A stretch of 64,000 bases of DNA. Source: Gammaproteobacteria bacterium. GTDB lineage: Bacteria > Pseudomonadota > Gammaproteobacteria > UBA6186 > Azoamicaceae. The position numbers and the translations under genes were made by a program. The notes below the pieces were generated by a model that was not told the origin of the DNA, did no database searches, and saw nothing but the letters and a program-made list of their open reading frames with translations. Positions 1 through 8,083 of this stretch are shown here, in pieces (the stretch's first letter is position 1; every line of letters starts with the position of its first letter). The DNA lies in assembly GCA_013288135.1 (NCBI GenBank), contig JABDCL010000001.1, positions 303,127 through 367,126 of the forward strand, read 5' to 3'.

Positions 1-480
1 GGTCATGGCATTCCCTTGGGTGCAGAAGTTGATTTAGACAAATTCAAAATTCTTTTTTTGGATGTGGGATTAACCCAAACGATGTTAGGATTTGATTTCG
101 CAGATTGGTTCATCCATTCTAAACAAAGTTTTGTGAATAAAGGGGCCATTTTAGAAGCCTTTGTCGGTCAAGAACTGATGGTCTATTCTGATCCTAATTC
201 CAAAACTTCTCTTTATTATTGGCATAAGGAAGAAAAAGGAAGTCAAGCCGAAGTGGATTATTTAATCCAAAATCATGGGCAGATCCTCCCCATCGAAGTC
301 AAAAGTAATAAAGGCTCGCGATTAACCAGTTTACGTTTATTTTTAGACAGTCACTCCAACTCGAAGTATGGAATAAGGTTCTCAACCCATGATTATTCGA
401 TATTCGATAGCATACATTCATATCCACTGTACGCCGTTTTTACAGCATTGGGATTGGATAATACTACATTAATTTCGTAG
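1..480 (+). CDS. C-terminal part of a DUF4143-type AAA ATPase (5' end outside window)
   Basis: The frame is open from base 1, so only about 159 C-terminal residues are seen. The stretch ILFLDVGLTQTMLG resembles the (L/Y)FLDTGL motif of DUF4143, the domain that follows the AAA ATPase domain in a large family of bacterial and archaeal proteins. Further on, KGAILEAFVGQEL, AEVDYLI and ILPIEVKSNKG match the family's end, where the D...EVK spacing looks like a PD-(D/E)xK nuclease-like fold. The ATPase domain would lie upstream of the window. The role of these proteins is poorly defined; many are mobile or multi-copy accessory genes. Nothing here suggests the end of the gene is broken. It stops about 65 bp before the left copy of the tRNA-Lys repeat. 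Confidence 0.7.
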   Translation, partial: GHGIPLGAEVDLDKFKILFLDVGLTQTMLGFDFADWFIHSKQSFVNKGAILEAFVGQELMVYSDPNSKTSLYYWHKEEKGSQAEVDYLIQNHGQILPIEVKSNKGSRLTSLRLFLDSHSNSKYGIRFSTHDYSIFDSIHSYPLYAVFTALGLDNTTLIS

Positions 481-543
481 CATGTGGGGTGTCAGACACG
501 AATGGCACTAAGAAAGAAATAGTGCTTGTAAGTCTATGATTGG

Positions 544-649
544 GGTTTTTGAGGGTTAGCTAAAATCGAAGCTAAGTGTCTGGTACAGACCTGATGTAGT
601 TGGTGGACCGTGATGGATTTGAACCATCGACCAATGGATTAAAAGCCCG
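544..649. repeat. Left copy of the tRNA-Lys-associated direct repeat
   Basis: This segment matches 4849-4942 in the same orientation. The first part (544-579) is nearly identical to 4849-4883, then about 11 extra bases occur here, then 597-649 matches 4890-4942. The 601-649 part is the 3' portion of tRNA-Lys. The copies bracket about 4.2 kb holding the Fic gene and the 734-aa gene. They could be the two ends of an integrated element or the product of a segmental duplication. The rest of 481-963 shows no gene I can support, only this repeat and the palindromes before the Fic gene. Confidence 0.8.
601..649 (-). pseudogene. tRNA-Lys 3' fragment
   Basis: Read on the minus strand, the 49 bases match the 3' part of the intact tRNA-Lys (4894-4942), including the T arm, the 3' acceptor strand and CCA. 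There are three differences, at 607, 635 and 646. The match ends in the anticodon stem, and the D arm and 5' acceptor strand are missing, so it cannot be a working tRNA. A 3' tRNA fragment is the usual scar left at the far end of an element that integrated into a tRNA gene. Confidence 0.85.
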
Positions 650-828
650 AACCGTAGACCTTAAGTGTATGATTTTATTGATGTTTTATACCGCAGATCC
701 CGCTACTTTTGACCAACTTTGCATAACTGCGCGGTACTCATGGCCACAAATTGCCCACATGAATAGATCCTCTCACGGTTCAAAGCCAAACCCATTAATA
801 GGCATTCATTAGCCGTAGTCTTGCTCAC

Positions 829-879
829 AAATACCAATTTCCTACCAATTCATCTCAAATTGGTAGGAAATTGGTATTT
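829..879. promoter_or_regulatory. Perfect 22-bp inverted repeat upstream of the Fic gene
   Basis: Bases 829-850 and 858-879 are exact reverse complements separated by 7 bases. The core is TTGGTAGGAAATTGGTA, which itself holds two TTGGTA half-sites. There is no run of T after it, so a transcription terminator is unlikely. A nearly identical arm recurs at 940-961, which points to an operator for a DNA-binding protein. The Fic protein just downstream appears to have its own winged-helix-like end and is a candidate ligand. Confidence 0.75.
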
Positions 880-923
880 AGAAATATCAAATTTTATGGC
901 GAAATTTGGTTTAACCTGTTAAA

Positions 924-961
924 CTACCAATTAGAGATGAATTGGTAGGAAATCGGTATTT
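924..961. promoter_or_regulatory. Second operator-like palindrome abutting the Fic start codon
   Basis: Bases 940-961 repeat the right arm of the 829-879 palindrome with one change (TTGG to TCGG). Bases 924-932 give a shortened left arm (CTACCAATT), and the 7-base spacer is close to the reverse complement of the spacer in the first copy. The site ends two bases before the ATG at 964 and so covers the place where a ribosome binding site would be. A protein bound here could block initiation of transcription, or a hairpin in the RNA could block translation. Confidence 0.7.
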
Positions 962-963
962 GC

Positions 964-2277
964 ATGAAACTTCCCAAAAAATCACCCAATTTCGAAAAAT
1001 TAGTAAAGACCCTAGAAATGGATGGGGATCTCTCTAAATTGATTGAAATGCAGATGGGTCCCACCGTACAAGATAAGTATCTTCATTGGGACAAGCTTAG
1101 ATATAAAAAAGCTCCAGAGGGTTTGGATTCCGAACATTGGTGGTGCGGTATAAAATTAGCTCGTCGTTCCCTTTATCAACTCCTCCCTTTTTTAGACTAT
1201 CATGGCAACCCTCACCAATTTGCTATGCCAAGTAGCGTTCTTAAAACGTTGAATGAACTTAATGAAATTTTGTATGGAACCCCATTTTCTTTGCTCGATG
1301 ATTCTTACGTGCATGCACAAATTGAAGAAGCAATCACTTCAAGTCAGTTAGAAGGCGCTTCGACTACACATCGAGTTGCCAAAGAAATGTTGTTAAAAGG
1401 AAGAAAGCCAAAAGATATTAGTGAACGTATGATCACAAATAATTATCAAGCTATGCTATTCATACGGGAAATGAAAGAGGAAGAACTGACTGTCAAGATG
1501 GTGTTCGAATTACATAAAATATTGACAGAGAACACTTTGGATGATGCGGAAATGACTGGACAATTTAGAAAAGAGTCCGATGATATCCATGTATGGGATC
1601 CCGTTGAACAGCAGGTTGTTCATACACCACCTAAAGCTGCTGAATTACCTAAACGTTTAGAGCTTCTTTGTGATTTTGCTAATGATAGGTTGGAGAACTT
1701 TTCCATAGACCCTCTTGTTAAAGCCATATTACTTCATTATTGTTTAGCCTATGATCACCCCTTTATCGATGGGAACGGGAGAACTGCTCGAGCTCTTTTT
1801 TATTGGAGTTTGCTCCACGCAGGATATCCCTTAATTCAATATATTTCGATATCCGAAATTTTAAGAAAAGGACCAATTCAATATGGTCGTGCATTTCTGT
1901 ACACCGAAACTGATGACAATGATACAACTTATTTTATTGTTCACCAGTTGGAAGTTATATCAAAAGCAATCAATGCTTTAAAAGATCACCTCAAGCATAA
2001 AATTAAAGAAACTGAAGAAATCGACAAGTTGCTGGAAAACTCACAAGCTAATTTCCCAATGAATCATAGACAAAAAGCATTGCTTGTACATGCCTTAAAA
2101 CATCCTAAAACTCATTATTTTATTGAAATTCATAGAAAGTGTAATGACGTTACGTATGATACCGCCCGGAATGATTTGTTGTCTTTGGCAAAATTTGGCT
2201 TTTTGATAAAACAAAAGCAAGGGAAGGCATTTTCTTTTGTGGTAGCACCAAATCTGAAGAGCCTATTAGGTTCATGA
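964..2277 (+). CDS. Fic family protein (probable AMP transferase) with C-terminal winged-helix-like region
   Basis: Fic enzymes transfer AMP, or a related group, from a nucleotide to a hydroxyl side chain of a target protein. The catalytic motif HPFIDGNGRTAR (HPFx(D/E)GNGRxxR) lies in the middle of the 437-aa protein. Upstream, SSQLEG fits the inhibitory helix motif (S/T)xxxE(G/N), whose Glu blocks ATP binding; its N-terminal position makes this a class II Fic protein. The last 90 residues (NHRQKALLVHALKH to the end) look like the winged helix found in many such bacterial proteins and could bind DNA. The start has no clear ribosome binding site because two palindromic operator-like sites run up to it. 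It lies in the candidate tRNA-Lys island. It could be a housekeeping-type regulator or a host-directed effector; no secretion signal is obvious. Confidence 0.88.
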   Translation: MKLPKKSPNFEKLVKTLEMDGDLSKLIEMQMGPTVQDKYLHWDKLRYKKAPEGLDSEHWWCGIKLARRSLYQLLPFLDYHGNPHQFAMPSSVLKTLNELNEILYGTPFSLLDDSYVHAQIEEAITSSQLEGASTTHRVAKEMLLKGRKPKDISERMITNNYQAMLFIREMKEEELTVKMVFELHKILTENTLDDAEMTGQFRKESDDIHVWDPVEQQVVHTPPKAAELPKRLELLCDFANDRLENFSIDPLVKAILLHYCLAYDHPFIDGNGRTARALFYWSLLHAGYPLIQYISISEILRKGPIQYGRAFLYTETDDNDTTYFIVHQLEVISKAINALKDHLKHKIKETEEIDKLLENSQANFPMNHRQKALLVHALKHPKTHYFIEIHRKCNDVTYDTARNDLLSLAKFGFLIKQKQGKAFSFVVAPNLKSLLGS

Positions 2278-2353
2278 GGTATTTCTCAGAGACACCTAGC
2301 AGGTTAGCGACAATAGAATTCCCTGCGCTACGGAAAAGGATCCATGCATCAGA

Positions 2354-4558
2354 TTAAGGCACCGGTCCTTCTCTTCTCTCAACAGAGCTTACTTTTTCGG
2401 TGAAACGAATTCTATCTAACGCCCCTTGAACATCAGGAAGAGATTTTTTAATTATGTTGAGGTCTTCTTGCGTAATTATCACAGAATGATTTGCTCCGCC
2501 ATATGAAGCGGAGGTAGTCCATTTTCCATGAATACCTACTTGTTCCAATCGCGCTTTCACTAATACACTATTTTCTGGTAGCATTTCTATTAAATATCCA
2601 GACTCAACAGACCGGTACGCGATAAAAGCATTTGTAGCCACAGGTTTTGTACTACTGCTACTCGATGTGCTGCCATAGCTGATGGTTACAGCCGAGGCAT
2701 GTGTATTCTTCAGTACTTCTGCTTCAGTTGCATTTACAATGGGTGTTAGTAGTTTCTTAAACTGTGTAGTCAAAGTCACCAGGTTTCTAGCAATAATATC
2801 TTTTGTAGTAAATATTTTTGAAAGTTCACTTTTAGCTGATGCAGGTATACTATCCTCTAATGCCTTAAATTCCGAAACAATTTCATCATATGAATTCTGC
2901 ATTATTCGGTCAGAAGACTCACGTGGCTGTTCTTTTTGCAACAATAGACCTTCGAATGAACCGCGAACTTTGGGTTCGGCTAATTCTTGAGCTGCCTGTA
3001 AGATATCTTTTGGTCTAAGTTGTTTAAAAAGTTCTACATATACGGGATGTGGTGGTATATGGAGAGCAAAAAATGTGAAGAATTTATTTTTTAAAAAAGT
3101 CATTGGGTCACTGAATAAGAGCGAGTCTTGAGTAATATCTTTGGGCTCAAATTGAAAATCTACGATTCCAAATTTTTTATAATGCTTTGGTCCCTTATGA
3201 ACGTCGATTATTCCAATATTTCCGCCATGTACAAACACATCGGACAACCCGAAAGCTATGGTGGCTAACAAAATTTTTGCATAGGAGACCCTGGTTTTTG
3301 GATTATTACATTGCTCAAGAAAAGTTTTAAGCAACTTCTCAAGTTCCTCTTTTGATAGGTTATCTAGAGAGGACCTTCGACCAAAAATTTGCTCTATGGT
3401 TTTAAAGTTTTTGTGTTTTTGATAGCTTGTTGTTCCCGTTTCTTTAGTATAAATTCTTGAAACATCTCGTGTTACGTAGAATTGATTTCCATATTCATCC
3501 GTTAATAAGCTTGATTCTGGCATCTTAATGCCTAAGTAACTTAGTGCTTTAGAACAAAAATACTCCGGGATAGTATTTCCTGTATATTTTGCGAAATGTC
3601 GTGTTCCACCCGGTGCCACTAAAATAAAGCCCATATCTTTACCAATTATTTTAGGTAGAAGTTTATACCCATGAAATTTTGGATTCTCCGAAATAATAGC
3701 ATGAGCGAGTAGTAGAACAAGATGAGGTCTCGGATTAAACGGAGCAGGATGTTGAAAATGAAGTTTTAATAGCTTTGAGAATATGGTAGGATGCGGAAGT
3801 TGGGATATATTAAAATCCGATCTCATTCTATACACATAACGCTCTATGTTGTGAAAAATATAGGGATTATTTTCCAGATCAATAATATTTAACGATAAAT
3901 ACATGTCAGTTAATGTTTTTAAACTGCGTGCTCGACAATATCTAAAGTTTTCGCGAATGGCTGAATCGCGTTCAGATTCTAACTTGAGAACAGTATTTTG
4001 CCGTGTTTCAATTCTGGTATATATCTGATTCACTCTTTCATCATATGATAAGGTCGTCGGATCTTTTGGATCGGGAGTTGGGTGTGCATAAGGAAAATTA
4101 AAGGTGCTTTCTGAGTTAAAGAGCTGAGATTCCTCGTCAGAAAGGCCTGTTGAAATGATAGGTTTGTTGAACGATGAAAAAGCAACTTGTTGTGATTTAG
4201 AAGTTCTTTTAAGTAATTCATGACTGATTTTTTTTATTGTTTTCAATAATGGAAAATCACCGACCATAGGATTCGATGTGCGAGAAGCCTCTAATTGCTC
4301 GTAACTTTTCAAAATTTCCGGATGACGTTTACAATGCTCTTCTAGAAAAATATTTTGCAGCTCACAAATTTTTTTATATAAAACACCTTCAATAGTGTTG
4401 ATGGGGTTAGGGTCTCGTGTGATCCCTGAATCTATATATGATTCAAATAATTTTTTAACCAGTGTAATATCATCTGCATTTGGCGTTTGAGTAGGGTTAC
4501 ATTGGTATCGTTCAAGTAATTCTTTGAATGCCTTATTATCAGTCTCTGGATTCCACAT
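2354..4558 (-). CDS. Unknown 734-aa protein, possible kinase-fold effector
   Basis: I do not recognise this protein as a named family. The middle has an order of motifs reminiscent of kinase-like folds: GFILVAPGGTRHFAKYTGN (glycine-containing strand pair with a candidate ATP-binding Lys), then YFCSKALSYLGIKMPES as an alpha-C-like helix, and later DVFVHGGNIGIID followed by KKFGIVDFQFEP, which resembles the catalytic and metal-binding segments of HipA and PI3/4-kinase-like proteins. The N-terminal 200 residues are helical and charged; near residue 640 there is a Ser run (SSSSS). No signal peptide or membrane segment is visible. It sits alone in the candidate island, with its 3' end facing the Fic gene. 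Size, charge and context would suit a host-directed effector, but that is inference. Confidence 0.7.
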   Translation of the reverse strand: MWNPETDNKAFKELLERYQCNPTQTPNADDITLVKKLFESYIDSGITRDPNPINTIEGVLYKKICELQNIFLEEHCKRHPEILKSYEQLEASRTSNPMVGDFPLLKTIKKISHELLKRTSKSQQVAFSSFNKPIISTGLSDEESQLFNSESTFNFPYAHPTPDPKDPTTLSYDERVNQIYTRIETRQNTVLKLESERDSAIRENFRYCRARSLKTLTDMYLSLNIIDLENNPYIFHNIERYVYRMRSDFNISQLPHPTIFSKLLKLHFQHPAPFNPRPHLVLLLAHAIISENPKFHGYKLLPKIIGKDMGFILVAPGGTRHFAKYTGNTIPEYFCSKALSYLGIKMPESSLLTDEYGNQFYVTRDVSRIYTKETGTTSYQKHKNFKTIEQIFGRRSSLDNLSKEELEKLLKTFLEQCNNPKTRVSYAKILLATIAFGLSDVFVHGGNIGIIDVHKGPKHYKKFGIVDFQFEPKDITQDSLLFSDPMTFLKNKFFTFFALHIPPHPVYVELFKQLRPKDILQAAQELAEPKVRGSFEGLLLQKEQPRESSDRIMQNSYDEIVSEFKALEDSIPASAKSELSKIFTTKDIIARNLVTLTTQFKKLLTPIVNATEAEVLKNTHASAVTISYGSTSSSSSTKPVATNAFIAYRSVESGYLIEMLPENSVLVKARLEQVGIHGKWTTSASYGGANHSVIITQEDLNIIKKSLPDVQGALDRIRFTEKVSSVERREGPVP

Positions 4559-4893
4559 GTGAATAACCTATAGAGGCATGGGCCCTTTTTATCTTAATCG
4601 GCATTTATATTCAATACTTTAAAAAAGCAGTATAAAAATTTTGGGGCGTGTGATGAATAATTTTTTCAACATCTTCTAAATCATACCATATGACCAATAG
4701 GATTTGTGATACGCGACGTAGTGGGCTTGTACTCACTCTTCTAAAAAACACAAATAAAATTGGCCATAAGATGGGGCAAAATATAAAGGCAAGTACTGTA
4801 TGACTTTTATATTTTTGTCTTCTAGGTCCCGCAAATCTCCCGCAAGAGGTTTTTGATGGTTAGCTAAAATCGAAGCTAAGTGTTTGATTTAGT
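4559..4893. other. 335-bp gap with a pair of 8-bp direct repeats near tRNA-Lys
   Basis: No coding region is evident. Two copies of TCCCGCAA at 4827-4834 and 4838-4845 stand 11 bp apart, one helical turn, just inside the right-hand tRNA-Lys repeat. Such short in-phase repeats next to a tRNA are like arm-type binding sites for an integrase. No integrase gene is present, and the left end lacks a matching pair, so the call is tentative. The A/T-rich remainder probably includes the promoter of the 734-aa gene. Confidence 0.35.
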
Positions 4894-4942
4894 TGGTGGG
4901 CCGTGATGGATTTGAACCATCGACCAACGGATTAAAAGTCCG
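4849..4942. repeat. Right copy of the tRNA-Lys-associated direct repeat
   Basis: This is the counterpart of 544-649. It includes the 3' two-thirds of the intact tRNA-Lys (4894-4942) and about 45 bp beyond the CCA end. Because homology extends past the tRNA into flanking DNA, either an element carried a long att core or the segment was duplicated. Confidence 0.8.
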
Positions 4943-4969
4943 CTGCTCTACCAACTGAGCTAACGGCCC
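4894..4969 (-). tRNA. tRNA-Lys (anticodon TTT), CCA encoded
   Basis: The minus strand folds into a full cloverleaf. The 7-bp acceptor stem GGGCCGT pairs with ACGGCCC, the D arm reads GCTCAGTTGGTAGAGC, the anticodon loop is CTTTTAA with anticodon TTT, and the T arm includes GGTTCAAATCC. The discriminator A and a genomic CCA complete the 3' end. It lies directly downstream of cpoB, as lysT does in Escherichia coli, so the position is conserved. Its 3' end faces the candidate island. Confidence 0.97.
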
Positions 4970-4983
4970 GGGTGAAGTTTGAC

Positions 4984-5011
4984 ATTATACCTGAAAGCAA
5001 AAGACCGTCAA
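4984..5011 (-). promoter_or_regulatory. Sigma70-type promoter of tRNA-Lys
   Basis: On the minus strand TTGACG (5011-5006) and TATAAT (4989-4984) are separated by 16 bp. This is close to the consensus, and the predicted start of transcription is a few bases before the tRNA 5' end at 4969. The tRNA therefore need not depend on read-through from cpoB. Confidence 0.75.
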
Positions 5012-5066
5012 TCAGCTGTTCAGCTAAATTTTTACGGGATTTTTAGTTTAGAGGAAACTCTCGCCG

Positions 5067-6194
5067 TTACTTCATCCGCTGTAAATGAGTAGTTGCAACA
5101 CGGGCAACCGATGTTCCCGGATACCGCTCTTTAACAGTAGTTAAATACTTACGAGCCGCTTCAATATTCCCTCTATCGTTCTCCAATAGTCCTAATTTTA
5201 AAAGCGCATCCATCGCCTTTTGATGATTGGGAAACTGATTGGTGATTTGTGTAAATTGCGTGCTGGCTTTATTTAACAAATCAGGATTTTTCTCTGCTCG
5301 CCATTGCAGCATATACACTTCGCCTAACCAATAATGTGCATTGGGCGTGTATTGTCCTTTAGGATATTGTTCTAAAAACTCCTGTAATGCAGGAACTGCC
5401 TCTTGATACCGTTTGTTTAACACCAAATTATAAGCAGACTCATAAATACCTTTTTCTGCTGCTGTCCCTTTAATTGGATTAGGTGCGGTTTGGACTTTTT
5501 TAGGCGTTACTGTCGCTGTATTGTCTGGGATTTCAGTAGTAGTATCTATAGTACTGTCTATAGAAATATTGTCTGCTAAAATTTCTGCTTCAGTCTGTGG
5601 TGTATATAACTTTACGTTACGATCGCTTGTAGCTTCCGATCCTAAAGAAGAAGTTGTCTCAGAGGATAAAACATCCGGATCAACAATAATGGAGTCATCT
5701 ACAGTCGGTGTCGTTGCAGGCTCTGTACCTGAAGGCATCATTCCTGGTGCTGGTTTTGATTTGCCTTCAGTCTTAGGACGTTGTGTAGTTTGATTAACAT
5801 CATTGGGCTTAGATTTTGCATTAGGATTTACACCACCCTTCTGTTGATTAAGACGACGCTCCAAATCTAAAAATAAATCTTGTTGGCTTTTGGTTAAACG
5901 TTTAATTTCATGATCTTGAAGTTCAACTTGACCACGTAATTCACGGACTTCTTGTTCTAAGGCTTCCATACGAGACAAAGTAAAAGGAGTCACTTGTTCA
6001 GTATTAGAACCAGCATTAGAAGAAGATTGTCGCTGCTGACTACTTTGTGCAGTGGAATACGATCGCTCTTGAGAAGACCTCACCTGAGGTTGACCCGTAC
6101 GCGATTCAACAATCGGCTCTGCCATCAACTGGAAGGCGGCCAAAAGGCCGCACATCCCCATCGTAATTTTCACTGACTGTTTGAGTAACATCAT
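5067..6194 (-). CDS. cpoB: Cell division coordinator CpoB (YbgF)
   Basis: CpoB is a periplasmic protein that links the Tol-Pal system to peptidoglycan synthesis during division. The 375-aa product starts with a signal peptide that probably ends at ...FQLMA-EP. A coiled coil follows (about 70-115, ALEQEVRELRGQVELQDHEI), which in the family makes the trimer. A low-complexity linker rich in Pro, Thr and Lys follows (about 115-240), and then the TPR domain (GIYESAYNLVLNKRYQEAV onward) runs to the end. The linker is longer than in E. coli CpoB (263 aa), which explains the greater length. The start lies 2 bp after the pal stop, so translation is likely coupled. It is the last protein gene of the tol operon before tRNA-Lys. 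Confidence 0.93.
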   Translation of the reverse strand: MMLLKQSVKITMGMCGLLAAFQLMAEPIVESRTGQPQVRSSQERSYSTAQSSQQRQSSSNAGSNTEQVTPFTLSRMEALEQEVRELRGQVELQDHEIKRLTKSQQDLFLDLERRLNQQKGGVNPNAKSKPNDVNQTTQRPKTEGKSKPAPGMMPSGTEPATTPTVDDSIIVDPDVLSSETTSSLGSEATSDRNVKLYTPQTEAEILADNISIDSTIDTTTEIPDNTATVTPKKVQTAPNPIKGTAAEKGIYESAYNLVLNKRYQEAVPALQEFLEQYPKGQYTPNAHYWLGEVYMLQWRAEKNPDLLNKASTQFTQITNQFPNHQKAMDALLKLGLLENDRGNIEAARKYLTTVKERYPGTSVARVATTHLQRMK

Positions 6195-6196
6195 GA

Positions 6197-6715
6197 TTAC
6201 TCAACCTCGTATACAATGACAGCTCGTCGATTTTCAGTCCAAGCAGATTCATCATGACCCATAGAGGCTGGCTTTTCTTTACCATAGCTAACGACACTGA
6301 TCTGATGCTGCCCAACTCCCTTCAACATCAGAATATTTGCCACTGCTTTTGCACGACGTTCTCCTAAAGCAATATTATATTCACGACTGCCTCGTTCATC
6401 GGTATGTCCCTCAACTCGAATGCGTGTGTTTGGTTTCGTTATCAATTTTTTTGCATGCGCATAAATTGACATCATGTCTTCATCACTGACATCAAATCTA
6501 TCGTAACCAAAAAAGTAAGTATTTTTAGCTAACCATTCCCGCTCTTGTTCGGCAGACACTTGTGTCCCATAAAATTGCATGGAATCCCCAACACCGCCCC
6601 CAATACTTGATGATTGTCCGCGTTTAGCACATCCTACCAAACCCAATACCAGGCTTGTCATTAATACTGTTAATACTGTATTTAAAACGCCTCTCATGAT
6701 TTTATGAGTACCCAT
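6197..6715 (-). CDS. pal: Peptidoglycan-associated lipoprotein Pal
   Basis: Pal is an outer-membrane lipoprotein that binds peptidoglycan and interacts with TolB. The N-terminus has a signal with lipobox LVGC; the lipid-bearing Cys would be residue 29. The OmpA-like domain fills the rest, with RIRVEGHTDERGSREYN and GERRAKAV containing the Asp and Arg that bind diaminopimelate. At 172 aa the size is normal. An internal Met at residue 7 is an equally plausible start and would give a more typical signal length. It is 30 bp downstream of tolB and 2 bp before cpoB. Confidence 0.95.
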   Translation of the reverse strand: MGTHKIMRGVLNTVLTVLMTSLVLGLVGCAKRGQSSSIGGGVGDSMQFYGTQVSAEQEREWLAKNTYFFGYDRFDVSDEDMMSIYAHAKKLITKPNTRIRVEGHTDERGSREYNIALGERRAKAVANILMLKGVGQHQISVVSYGKEKPASMGHDESAWTENRRAVIVYEVE

Positions 6716-6745
6716 GAACTTCTCCTAATTAAACTAAAACCGATA

Positions 6746-8083
6746 TTACCGAGATACAAATGGCGACCATGCCGGCTCTTTAACATCCCCTTCTTGTGCT
6801 GGAAGTCGAATCTTCAGTCGACCATCCAAAGTTACAGCACCTAATACTCTTCTTCCACCCTCAAGAGCACTATAGATAACCATCATACCATTTGGCGCTA
6901 AACGTGGGGATTCATTTAAACTTGATTGCGTTAAGATCCGCACCGATCCCGTATTTAAAGTATGCGCTGCAATACTAAACAACCCACCCTCATCTCTATG
7001 TAATGTAACTAAGTGCTTATTGTCAGGTGTTACAGACGGTGTTGCATTGTAATTGCCCTTAAACGTTAAGCGCTCAATTCTTCCCGATCCTAATGTTACT
7101 CTGTAAATCTGGGGTTTTCCACCCCGATCAGAAGTAAATACAATTGATCCCCCATTAGAAGACCAAGTGGGTTCAGTATCTGCACCCGCACCCTCAGTTA
7201 CACGCGTCAATTGGTGACTCGCTAAATCTAAAGTATAAATTTTTGGACTTCCATCTTTTGAAAGGACCAAAGCCAAAGTTCTGCCATCTGGTGACCAAGC
7301 AGGTGCACTATTAATACCTGGATACTGTGCAACCCGTTCAACACGTCCCGATATTACATCGACTACATTAATACTTTGCCGTTCTTTTTCAAAAGAAACA
7401 AAAGCAATCTTTTTTCCATCCGTAGACCAACTGGGAGACAATAAAGGATAATGCGATCGATATAACGGCTTTGAATTAAACCCATCATAATCTGCCACTT
7501 CAATGGTTTGAGTGGTTCCTTTTGAACCTTGTGCCACTGATATATAGGCAATCCGCGTAGAAAAAATTCCTCGTATCCCAATCAACTTTTCAAAAACCAA
7601 ATCACTAATATGATGTGCTAACGCTCGGAAATCATTCCCACGAATATTATCAAACTGTACTGTGAGTATTGGGCGTTGAGGTATTCCTGATTTTTGTTTA
7701 ACAACATCCAGCAGTTCAAATTTTACGGTATAAGCAGAGCGGCCCGTTTTTTGAATGTGCCCCACAACCATGTTATCAACTCCCAAACTTTGCCAATACG
7801 GATATTGAACCCCTGCTTCAGTTGTTGGAGATTGCCGCATTTCTTGGGGTGAAATCGGTCTAAAAAGCCCACTGGTTTGTAAATCCTTTCTCACCACTTG
7901 TGCAATATCTTCAGTTCCCTCTTGTGAACCCCCTTCAAATCCAAAGGGAACTACAGCAATGGGTAATCCACTGGTTCCTCCGCCTGCTATCTCAACATAT
8001 AAACGAGCATGGGCATTCAGAGAGACTACGAGCCCAGTCAAGCCTATCAAACAAGAAATTATAATAATAAAATGTCTTTTCAT
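6746..8083 (-). CDS. tolB: Tol-Pal system translocation protein TolB
   Basis: TolB is the periplasmic member that moves between Pal and the inner-membrane TolQRA complex. The 445-aa product has a signal peptide ending near SLNAHA-RL, an N-terminal alpha/beta domain (about 30-160) and a six-bladed beta propeller with repeated PxWSPDG-type motifs such as SPSWSTDGKKIAFVS, SAPAWSPDGRTLALV and EPTWSSNGGSIVFTS. Length and domain order are standard. Its start codon overlaps the end of tolA by 4 bp, indicating translational coupling. Confidence 0.96.
   Translation of the reverse strand: MKRHFIIIISCLIGLTGLVVSLNAHARLYVEIAGGGTSGLPIAVVPFGFEGGSQEGTEDIAQVVRKDLQTSGLFRPISPQEMRQSPTTEAGVQYPYWQSLGVDNMVVGHIQKTGRSAYTVKFELLDVVKQKSGIPQRPILTVQFDNIRGNDFRALAHHISDLVFEKLIGIRGIFSTRIAYISVAQGSKGTTQTIEVADYDGFNSKPLYRSHYPLLSPSWSTDGKKIAFVSFEKERQSINVVDVISGRVERVAQYPGINSAPAWSPDGRTLALVLSKDGSPKIYTLDLASHQLTRVTEGAGADTEPTWSSNGGSIVFTSDRGGKPQIYRVTLGSGRIERLTFKGNYNATPSVTPDNKHLVTLHRDEGGLFSIAAHTLNTGSVRILTQSSLNESPRLAPNGMMVIYSALEGGRRVLGAVTLDGRLKIRLPAQEGDVKEPAWSPFVSR

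Noticed and set aside
600..812. 70-aa open frame starting MVDRDGFEPSTNG
   Set aside because: It begins inside the tRNA-Lys fragment; the DGFEPSTNG phrase is translated tRNA sequence seen in many false annotations.
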